A DNA stretch of 6,265 bases, from the NCBI GenBank assembly GCA_900553935.1, contig USFK01000086.1, positions 1 through 6,265 on the forward strand, in the 5' to 3' direction. The position numbers and the translations under genes were made by a program. The notes beneath the pieces were generated by a model. The model made no database searches. It had not been told where the DNA came from and worked only from the letters and a program-made list of their open reading frames with translations. Position 1 is the stretch's first letter; every line of letters starts with the position of its first letter. The stretch comes from an uncultured Collinsella sp. Its GTDB lineage: Bacteria; Actinomycetota; Coriobacteriia; Coriobacteriales; Coriobacteriaceae. This document shows, piece by piece, positions 1-5,482 of the stretch.

Positions 1-494
1 ACGAGCACGGTGGCGCGCCGGGGCACTTGGCCCTGGTCGCGGCTCGTGCCTGCTATGACACACTTATGGAGTGCGGCGTCGCTGCCAAGCGCGATCTCAA
101 AAAGGGGCGTACATCGCCAGCGGTTGAGCGTCTGATCGAGTGCAATATTCTGCTTTCGGGCGTTGGCTTTGAGAGTGGCGGTTTGGCGCTGGCGCATGCG
201 ATCGCCAACGGCCTGACGATTCTGCCCGAGTGCAAGGCCATGCACGGTGAGGCCGTGGCATTTGGCCTGGTGGTGCAGCTGCGCCTGGAGCGTGCGCCCG
301 AGCTTGATCAGGTGCTCGAGTTTTGCCAGCGCGTCGGTCTGCCGACGACGCTTGAGGAGCTGGGGCTTGGTGAGATTACCGATGCCGATTTGCTGAGCGT
401 TGCCGACGCAACTTTTAAGAACGAGCGCAACATGGCCAACGAACAGACAAAGGTGACCAGGCAAAAGCTCGCGCAGCTCATGCGCGAGGCATAG
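1..494 (+). CDS. gldA: Iron-containing alcohol/glycerol dehydrogenase, C-terminal part (5' truncated by window)
   Basis: The reading frame is open from base 3 to a TAG at 492-494, giving about 163 residues; the N-terminal NAD-binding half lies outside the window. The visible part matches the helical metal-binding domain of the GldA branch of group III iron-containing alcohol dehydrogenases, which oxidise glycerol or similar polyols to the ketone with NAD+ in the cytoplasm. The diagnostic stretch is LSGVGFESGGLALAHAI, followed by NGLTILPE and MHGEAVAFG. The histidines at 195-197 and 243-245 correspond to two of the three metal ligands of the family (an Asp and two His); the Asp is upstream. 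The C-terminus is odd: the usual HNMP segment reads RNMANE, and the protein ends roughly ten residues earlier than E. coli GldA as I recall it. The true substrate could therefore be a polyol other than glycerol. Family assignment is secure; substrate is not. Confidence 0.85.
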   Translation, partial: EHGGAPGHLALVAARACYDTLMECGVAAKRDLKKGRTSPAVERLIECNILLSGVGFESGGLALAHAIANGLTILPECKAMHGEAVAFGLVVQLRLERAPELDQVLEFCQRVGLPTTLEELGLGEITDADLLSVADATFKNERNMANEQTKVTRQKLAQLMREA

Positions 495-525
495 TTTGGC
501 GCTTGATTGACCTTGTGCAATCGAG

Positions 526-554
526 GCGGCGATAGGCCATGGGCTATTTGCCGC
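526..554. other. Imperfect hairpin in the gldA-ferredoxin gap
   Basis: In the 151-bp gap after the dehydrogenase, GCGGC (526-530) pairs with GCCGC (550-554). An inner ATAG/CTAT stem follows after a small asymmetric internal loop. The base after the structure is A-rich (AAAGATG), not a T-run, so it is not a classical intrinsic terminator. It may still mark the end of the dehydrogenase transcript, but that is inference. Confidence 0.25.
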
Positions 555-574
555 AAAGATGCGCCGCGTGTAAT

Positions 575-605
575 TTGCCCGAGGCGCGGGCCGATAGCGT
601 ATCAT
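575..605 (+). promoter_or_regulatory. Possible promoter of the ferredoxin-type gene
   Basis: TATCAT at 600-605 matches the -10 consensus at five of six bases. TTGCCC at 575-580 is a weak -35 candidate with a long 19-bp spacer. Transcription would start near 612, leaving a leader of about 34 bases that contains the Shine-Dalgarno site. The -10 is reasonable; the -35 is poor. Confidence 0.3.
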
Positions 606-645
606 TATCTCTTGCTTGTTTGCACTGCTCAGGGAGGGGCCGCGC

Positions 646-1899
646 ATGGCGCAGGAACACGATCTGTTTGATGACATTATCGAGATCAGCAAGGGTTTCG
701 ACTTTCTTAAAAACCCGCTTGGCGGTGTGACCGATGCGCTCGATCCGTCGGCGCCGCAGTGGAATCCTGCTGACTACAAGGAGCGTCCGCGCGGCAACAC
801 CATTCCGTGCTTGACCTGCAAAAACGAAAAGAGTGGCTGCACCGCGTGCATGGACGTGTGCCCGGTCAACGCCATCGAGGTCGAGGAAGATGCCATCGAG
901 ATCCTCGATTCCTGTCGCAAGTGTGGCCTGTGCGCCGCTGCCTGTCCGACTGAGGCGATCATCTCGCCGCGCCTGGCGCCCAAAAACCTGTATGACGACA
1001 TTGTCTCGGCAGCTACGAGCCACGAGACCGCCTACGTTACCTGCACGCGTGCCCTTAAGCGCATGCCGCGCGAGAACGAGGTCGTCGTAGCCTGCGTGGG
1101 CGATATTACAGCCGAGACCTGGTTCTCGGTACTGGCCGACTATCCCAACGTGAGTGTGTATCTGCCGCTGGGCGTGTGCGATAAATGCCGCAACACCGGT
1201 GGCGAGGACATGCTGGGCGAGGCGATTGCGAAGGCCGAGGAATGGGCTGGTACGGGTATGGGCCTGGAGGTCGACCCCAAGAGCCTCAAATGCCATAAGC
1301 GCCGCGAGTACGAGCGCAAGGAATACATGGAAAAGATCGCCCGTACCACGGGCCTGACCGTGACCAAACTCAATCCGGCGACGGCGGCACTGGCTTCGGT
1401 GACGCAGAAGCTCAAAGCCCATCGCCATCAGATCACCCAGCTGGAGCGCACACTCAACATCATGTGCGGTACCACGACGACCAAGCGTCGCCGTTCGCTC
1501 ACCCATGGGCGCCAGCTGGTACTCTCGACGCTGCAAAACCACCCCGAGCTTGCCCAGAACATGCAGGTGAGCACGCCGGAGTGCGATTTTGACAAGTGCA
1601 CGTCGTGCGGCGAGTGCGTTAACGCGTGCCCCACGTCCGCCTGCGATTTGGTGGGAAGCGGTCGCTTTGCACTGGAGTCCACGTATTGTTTGGGTTGCGG
1701 AGCCTGCGTCAAGGTTTGTCCCGAACATGCGCTCAAGCTGGTCGAACACGATGCGTCCAATCTGGTCGTCGTCGATCCCGAGGCCGAGGAAAAGGCCGCC
1801 CAGAAGGCGAAGGCTCGCGAGGAGGCCGAGAAGGTCAAGGCCGAGGCAAAGGCCAAGCTCGATAAGATGCTCGATCAGGTGGAAAAGCTCGCAGACTAG
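646..1899 (+). CDS. Multi-cluster 4Fe-4S ferredoxin-type protein (417 aa)
   Basis: This is a cytoplasmic iron-sulfur electron carrier or redox subunit; the partner is not identifiable here. The ATG at 646 is chosen because AGGGAGG (631-637) lies 8 bases upstream. A TTG at 616 would extend the frame by ten residues but lacks such a site. Domains in order: a ferredoxin pair with Cys 58/65/68/72 (Cys 55 nearby) and 90/93/96/100; a middle region of about 210 residues with Cys 133, 150, 178, 181, 216 and 274; a second ferredoxin pair with Cys 318/321/324/328 and 348/351/354/358; and a highly charged Ala/Lys/Glu helix at about 378-415 that may form a coiled coil. The CxxCxxCxxxCP patterns predict up to four 4Fe-4S clusters. 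No signal peptide or membrane segment is visible. In the middle region, the Cys133-Thr-Arg, Cys150-Val-Gly and GVCDKC (176-181) pattern suggests a further metal or redox site. It stands alone, about 150 bp from its neighbours on either side. Confidence 0.85.
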   Translation: MAQEHDLFDDIIEISKGFDFLKNPLGGVTDALDPSAPQWNPADYKERPRGNTIPCLTCKNEKSGCTACMDVCPVNAIEVEEDAIEILDSCRKCGLCAAACPTEAIISPRLAPKNLYDDIVSAATSHETAYVTCTRALKRMPRENEVVVACVGDITAETWFSVLADYPNVSVYLPLGVCDKCRNTGGEDMLGEAIAKAEEWAGTGMGLEVDPKSLKCHKRREYERKEYMEKIARTTGLTVTKLNPATAALASVTQKLKAHRHQITQLERTLNIMCGTTTTKRRRSLTHGRQLVLSTLQNHPELAQNMQVSTPECDFDKCTSCGECVNACPTSACDLVGSGRFALESTYCLGCGACVKVCPEHALKLVEHDASNLVVVDPEAEEKAAQKAKAREEAEKVKAEAKAKLDKMLDQVEKLAD

Positions 1900-1926
1900 C
1901 CAGCGACCCCTATCTCTGCTTCATTT

Positions 1927-1970
1927 GCGCCGCCGTGGCGTCCGGGTTCGCCCGGATGCTGCGGCGGCGC
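1927..1970 (+). terminator. Large 20-bp hairpin with TTCG loop after the ferredoxin gene
   Basis: GCGCCGCCG (1927-1935) pairs perfectly with CGGCGGCGC (1962-1970). TCCGGG (1941-1946) pairs with CCCGGA (1951-1956) around a TTCG tetraloop. The five positions between the arms pair only if G-U wobbles are allowed, and these exist in plus-strand RNA but become A-C mismatches on the other strand. In plus-strand RNA the stem is therefore an uninterrupted 20 bp. It lies 27 bases after the ferredoxin stop and is followed by TATACTTATA, which is only partly U-rich. It probably ends the upstream transcript or protects its 3' end. Confidence 0.5.
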
Positions 1971-1982
1971 TATACTTATACA
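1971..1982 (+). promoter_or_regulatory. Likely -10 region of the ychF promoter
   Basis: TATACT (1971-1976) and TATACA (1977-1982) lie in tandem about 30-40 bases before the ychF start; each matches the -10 consensus well. They directly abut the preceding hairpin, so any -35 element would lie inside the hairpin's right half. No good TTGACA-like hexamer is visible there, so recognition may depend mainly on the -10 region. Confidence 0.45.
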
Positions 1983-2013
1983 GTTTGAAGTACCTGTACC
2001 AAAAGGAGCTGTC

Positions 2014-3090
<1,077 letters not shown>

Positions 3091-3101
3091 GGACGACGCA
3101 T

Positions 3102-3485
3102 ATGTTTAAATACGGCAAAAAAGCTGGCTACATGGGTATTGCGTTGCTCGTGCTTGCGGTGATTCCGCTGGTGGTTGCAGCGTGTGTTATCCCCAACATT
3201 GGCTCCGAGGTGGCAACGAAGTTTAACGCCGCCGGCGAGGTGACGCGCTGGGGCAAGAGCTACGAGCTGCTGGCACTGCCGGTGCTCAACCTGCTGCTGA
3301 GCGTGGCGACGTACTTTACGGCAGGACGTCAGGCTAAAAACAATGATGACTCCGCCGCCATGGCGCGCATCGTGTGCGAGCGCTACCTGCGAAACGGCTG
3401 CATCACGGGTGTGTTTCTCAACGTGATCAACGTTTACTTTATGTACTCGGCTATTACCGGAACGGGCTTTGGCTTTGGTTTCTAG
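3102..3485 (+). CDS. Small DUF1648/SdpI-like membrane protein (127 aa)
   Basis: This is a predicted inner-membrane protein of unknown function. Three hydrophobic segments are visible at about residues 11-31, 54-74 and 98-118. Between the first two lies KFNAAGEVTRWGK (40-52), which matches the DUF1648 signature (H/KFN-x-x-G-x-x-x-R-W-G-x-K) found at the N-terminus of SdpI-type immunity proteins and in many short membrane proteins. SdpI itself is longer and has more membrane segments, so an immunity role cannot be claimed. The C-terminus is unusually Gly/Phe-rich (GFGFGF). The ATG at 3102 is preceded by AAGGA overlapping the ychF stop codon, with 8-base spacing, which supports translation as the second gene of a ychF operon. 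The stop lies only 9 bases from the stop of the convergent minus-strand gene. Confidence 0.8.
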   Translation: MFKYGKKAGYMGIALLVLAVIPLVVAACVIPNIGSEVATKFNAAGEVTRWGKSYELLALPVLNLLLSVATYFTAGRQAKNNDDSAAMARIVCERYLRNGCITGVFLNVINVYFMYSAITGTGFGFGF

Positions 3486-3494
3486 CTTGTCCTT

Positions 3495-3884
3495 TTAGGC
3501 AACGAGCCTGCACGCATATTCAATGGCTGCTGCGAGGCCGCCGCTCGATCGTGGTTTAAATACCATGTCGGCGGCGGCCTCGTTTTCGTATCCGGCGCCG
3601 CGAAGGGCGAGCGCGATACCGGCTTCTAAGAGAAGGGGCAGGCCGCGTTGGCTGGTTGCGATTACGGCAGCCTGATTGAGCGAGCAGCTGTGCGCTTGGC
3701 ATTGGATGGCAAGTTCGCCTTGCGCCGGGCAAGGGACCAGAACGGCGGCGACGCGACTTGATAGCAATGCAAATGCTGTGCGCTCATCGGGCGAAAGACA
3801 TTCTGCTTCAACGACGACGAGCTTGGGCGGTGCGCTGTTTGTGCGAAGCGTGGCTCGGTACGTGCGGACCGAAGAACCCGACAT
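3495..3884 (-). CDS. Unrecognised 129-aa protein, possible degenerate HAD-like fold
   Basis: No family is recognised with confidence. The ATG at 3884 is chosen over the upstream ATG at 3908 because AGGAG (3895-3891) sits 6 bases before it, and because the upstream ATG overlaps the palindrome. By eye the protein follows a capless HAD outline. KLVVVEAEC (21-29) sits where HAD motif I hhhhDxDxT is expected, with Glu replacing both Asp. A hydrophobic strand AAVLVPC (46-52) fills the place of motif II. VIATSQRGLP (74-83) fills the place of hhGDxxNDLP, with every acidic residue lost. LEAGIALAL, AAADMV and GGLAAAIE follow in the order and spacing of HAD/Cof C-termini. If this is right, it is not a phosphatase. 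There is no signal peptide or membrane segment; five cysteines are present (29, 52, 62, 67, 125). It is divergent from the XRE-type regulator across a shared palindrome, and its 3' coding region contains the opposite-strand terminator. The gene is likely real; the HAD link is inference at roughly 0.35. Confidence 0.65.
   Translation of the reverse strand: MSGSSVRTYRATLRTNSAPPKLVVVEAECLSPDERTAFALLSSRVAAVLVPCPAQGELAIQCQAHSCSLNQAAVIATSQRGLPLLLEAGIALALRGAGYENEAAADMVFKPRSSGGLAAAIEYACRLVA
3533..3586 (+). terminator. Intrinsic terminator of the ychF operon
   Basis: CGAGGCCGCCGC (3533-3544) is perfectly complementary to GCGGCGGCCTCG (3571-3582), a 12-bp stem immediately followed by TTTT (3583-3586). 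The 26-base loop contains a smaller nested stem (TGGT 3552-3555 with ACCA 3562-3565). The T-run is on the plus strand only, so it should terminate transcription arriving from the ychF operon, whose last stop is 48 bases upstream. It lies wholly inside the coding region of the minus-strand gene, encoding part of its last 35 or so residues. Confidence 0.75.
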
Positions 3885-3907
3885 AGAAAACTCCTGTGTA
3901 TTCGGCA

Positions 3908-3931
3908 AAACGTAAACTATAGTTTACGTTT
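3908..3931. promoter_or_regulatory. Perfect 24-bp palindrome, putative shared operator/promoter
   Basis: The half-site AAACGTAAACTA (3908-3919) is followed directly, with no spacer, by its exact reverse complement (3920-3931). It lies 23 bases before the minus-strand start at 3884 and 29 bases before the XRE-gene start at 3961. The centre gives a TATAGT -10-like hexamer on both strands (3918-3923 forward, 3921-3916 reverse), so one bound dimer could block both promoters. The ACTATAGT core resembles operators of controller proteins from restriction-modification systems, which are also small XRE-type proteins; that comparison is from memory. No convincing -35 is seen on either side. Confidence 0.7.
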
Positions 3932-3960
3932 ATGTTCGGCTCCATTTCAAACTCGTCTGC

Positions 3961-4179
3961 ATGGACGAACGTGCTAAACAGATTCTTGGCAGGCGGGTCG
4001 AAGAGACACGCAGGGACCTTGGTATCTCCAAGGTTGATTTTTGTGTGGCGACAGGAATCAGCCGACCCTACCTCGACCGAATCGAAGATGGGACGGCAAA
4101 TTTCACGCTCAAGGTTCTATTTAAGATCGCGCCCGCCCTTGGCATGACGGTGTCAGAGCTTCTCGAGGGCATCGAATAG
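3961..4179 (+). CDS. Small XRE-family helix-turn-helix regulator (72 aa)
   Basis: This is a single-domain DNA-binding protein, nearly all of it an XRE/Cro-CI fold (about residues 8-70). The turn region is ISKVDFCVATGISRPYLDRI (22-41): helix 2 at about 22-30 and recognition helix 3 at about 33-42. The typical C-terminal segment GMTVSELLEGIE follows. Size and layout resemble controller proteins of restriction-modification systems and antitoxin-like repressors, but no such partner enzymes are visible. The ATG at 3961 is the only usable start: the frame has no other ATG, GTG or TTG back to a TAA at 3913. It has no Shine-Dalgarno sequence, the leader just before it being pyrimidine-rich, so translation may be weak or leaderless. 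Codon use (AGG, ACA, GGA, AAT) is less biased than in neighbouring housekeeping genes, consistent with acquisition. It probably binds the palindrome just upstream and represses itself and the divergent gene; this is inference. Confidence 0.85.
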   Translation: MDERAKQILGRRVEETRRDLGISKVDFCVATGISRPYLDRIEDGTANFTLKVLFKIAPALGMTVSELLEGIE

Positions 4180-4201
4180 GGGATACCCGTCGACAACTGA
4201 A

Positions 4202-5215
4202 TTACGCCATCGGGATGCGGTCGTGGTTGACCTGGCTGTAGAACAAGCGCTGGATTTCGGCTGCATCGCGTGACTGGCCGAGTGCCCACATGGTTTTGGC
4301 CACGAGTGTCTCGGTGGTCATATCATCGCCGCGCAAAATACCCGGATGGTCGGCGTAGGCACGGCCGACCTCATAAACACCCAGGTCAAGACCCTCTTCG
4401 GGGACCTGCGTGGTCATAACGACCGTGCGGCCCGAATCGACCCAGTTAAAAATTGCCTCCTGGAATGACTCGCCGGACTCGCCAAACTCGGGAATACCGC
4501 CAATGCCAAAGGTCTCCAGAATCACGGCGTCGTAGCTATCGACAAGGGCGTCGAGGATGCCCGGGTTTACGCCGGGTGTAAGCTTGAGTACAAATACGCG
4601 CGGGTCGATGCTGTCGTAGAAACGCACCGGGTTCTCGTTCTGGTGAGTGCCATGGAGTCCGTTGCGAACGATGCGGTCGTTGCGGATATAGGCAATGGGC
4701 GGATAGTTGACGCTAATGAACGCGTTAAAGCTCATGGTACGCTGCTTGCGGGCGCGCGTGCCGGCAATGGCGACGCCGCCAAACACAATCGAGACATCGT
4801 GCGAGTGCTCGTCGAGCGCATAGAGCAGGCTCTGGTACAGGTTGAGCTTGGCGTCGGTAAAGGGATTGCCCATGGGCTTTTGCGAGCCGGTGAGCACGAT
4901 GGGCTTGGGGCTGTCCTGAATCAGGTAGGAAAGCGCCGCCGCGGTGTAGCTCATGGTGTCGGTGCCGTGCAGAATCACGAAACCGTCGTGGTCGGCATAA
5001 CCCTCGACGATGACGTCGCGGATGCGCATCCAGTCGCTCGGGCGCATATTGGTGCTGTCGATGTTCATGGGCTGCACGACGTCAAGCTCGCAAAGGCCCG
5101 AAATCTCGGGGACGCTTTGGGCGAGCTCCTCACCGGTCAGGGCGGGGGAGAGGCCGTTGCCGTCCTCGGTCGACGCGATGGTGCCGCCCGTGGCGATGAG
5201 AAGGATGCGCTTCAT
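4202..5215 (-). CDS. ansA: Type I (cytoplasmic) L-asparaginase
   Basis: This enzyme hydrolyses L-asparagine to aspartate and ammonia. At 337 residues it matches the usual type I length. It starts directly with MKRILLIATGGTIAS and no signal peptide, which places it in the cytoplasm and argues against the periplasmic type II form. Visible catalytic elements: Thr12 in TGGTIAS (nucleophile); the substrate-binding Ser/Thr in DSTNM (53-57); Thr85-Asp86 in HGTDTM (83-88); and Lys157 in TRARK, at the position of the catalytic lysine in GNRTTK of E. coli AnsA. PIVLTGSQKPMG (105-116) and LETFGIGGIP (233-242) are also family signatures. The ATG at 5215 has AGGAA (5227-5223) 7 bases upstream. Its stop lies 22 bases from the stop of the convergent XRE gene; I see no terminator in that gap. 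It is divergent from guaA across a 267-bp regulatory region. All active-site residues look intact. Confidence 0.96.
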   Translation of the reverse strand: MKRILLIATGGTIASTEDGNGLSPALTGEELAQSVPEISGLCELDVVQPMNIDSTNMRPSDWMRIRDVIVEGYADHDGFVILHGTDTMSYTAAALSYLIQDSPKPIVLTGSQKPMGNPFTDAKLNLYQSLLYALDEHSHDVSIVFGGVAIAGTRARKQRTMSFNAFISVNYPPIAYIRNDRIVRNGLHGTHQNENPVRFYDSIDPRVFVLKLTPGVNPGILDALVDSYDAVILETFGIGGIPEFGESGESFQEAIFNWVDSGRTVVMTTQVPEEGLDLGVYEVGRAYADHPGILRGDDMTTETLVAKTMWALGQSRDAAEIQRLFYSQVNHDRIPMA

Positions 5216-5266
5216 GCTGGTATTCCTATCGTTTATGTCGCCGCAAAGGCGGAGTCGTTCGGCAGT

Positions 5267-5294
5267 ATTGTGGCACAGGCTGTCGAATGTTCAA
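5267..5294 (-). promoter_or_regulatory. Possible ansA promoter
   Basis: On the minus strand, TTGAAC (5294-5289) and CACAAT (5272-5267) are separated by 16 bases. Each matches the -35 or -10 consensus at four of six positions. Transcription would start near 5260, giving a leader of about 45 bases before the ATG at 5215. Just upstream, GTAAC occurs at 5311-5315 and again at 5321-5325, one helical turn apart, a possible activator or repressor site. Confidence 0.3.
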
Positions 5295-5396
5295 ACGTAT
5301 TACATCATCCGTAACCTTTGGTAACACTTCAATCGCCACTAAAAAGGGTGCGGGTCGTGCGTTTGCCGTGCTCTGATGGCTATGACGGGCGCGAGG

Positions 5397-5423
5397 CTTT
5401 CACATACGTGTACACTATGAAAG
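5397..5423 (+). promoter_or_regulatory. Imperfect inverted repeat at the likely guaA promoter
   Basis: CTTTCA (5397-5402) and TGAAAG (5418-5423) are inverted copies. The interior continues the symmetry through TA and GTGT (left) against ACAC and TA (right) if three extra left-arm bases are skipped. The centre GTGTACAC (5408-5415) is itself an 8-bp palindrome. It contains the best -10-like hexamer before guaA, TACACT (5411-5416), so a protein bound here would affect guaA transcription. No clear -35 is seen. Confidence 0.4.
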
Positions 5424-5444
5424 TTATTTTCGTTCATTCGCGCG

Positions 5445-5465
5445 GGCGGGCACCGGCTCCCCGCC
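5445..5465 (+). other. guaA: Short hairpin in the guaA leader
   Basis: GGCGGG (5445-5450) pairs with CCCGCC (5460-5465) around a 9-base loop. It ends 6 bases before the Shine-Dalgarno run GAGGGGG (5471-5477). It could influence ribosome access. The leader is too short for a purine riboswitch, and I see no riboswitch core. Confidence 0.3.
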
Positions 5466-5482
5466 AACAAGAGGGGGAAACC

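Noticed and set aside
616..645. TTG at 616 as the ferredoxin start
   Set aside because: ATG 646 has AGGGAGG at ideal spacing; the extra ten residues would include that ribosome site.
544..1749. 401-residue open frame on the minus strand opposite the ferredoxin gene
   Set aside because: It is antisense to a gene with clear 4Fe-4S motifs, has no recognisable domain, and its length follows from the strong third-position GC bias of the real gene.
3676..3915. 79-residue plus-strand frame opposite the 129-aa gene
   Set aside because: No ribosome site, no recognisable domain, and it ends inside the palindrome. The minus-strand frame has a strong AGGAG and a sensible promoter.
3932..4147. 71-residue frame starting just after the palindrome, overlapping the XRE gene
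   Set aside because: It lies in another frame of a clear helix-turn-helix gene and has no ribosome site or recognisable domain. Its ATG is noted only as a possible competing start.
4180..4201. Terminator between the XRE gene and ansA
   Set aside because: Only a 3-bp GGG-ATA-CCC symmetry is present, with no T-run on either strand.
4643..5314. 223-residue plus-strand open frame opposite ansA
   Set aside because: Antisense shadow of an intact asparaginase, with no family motifs.
5424..5482. Purine riboswitch before guaA
   Set aside because: The leader is about 60 bases, holds only a 6-bp hairpin, and shows no conserved purine-riboswitch core.
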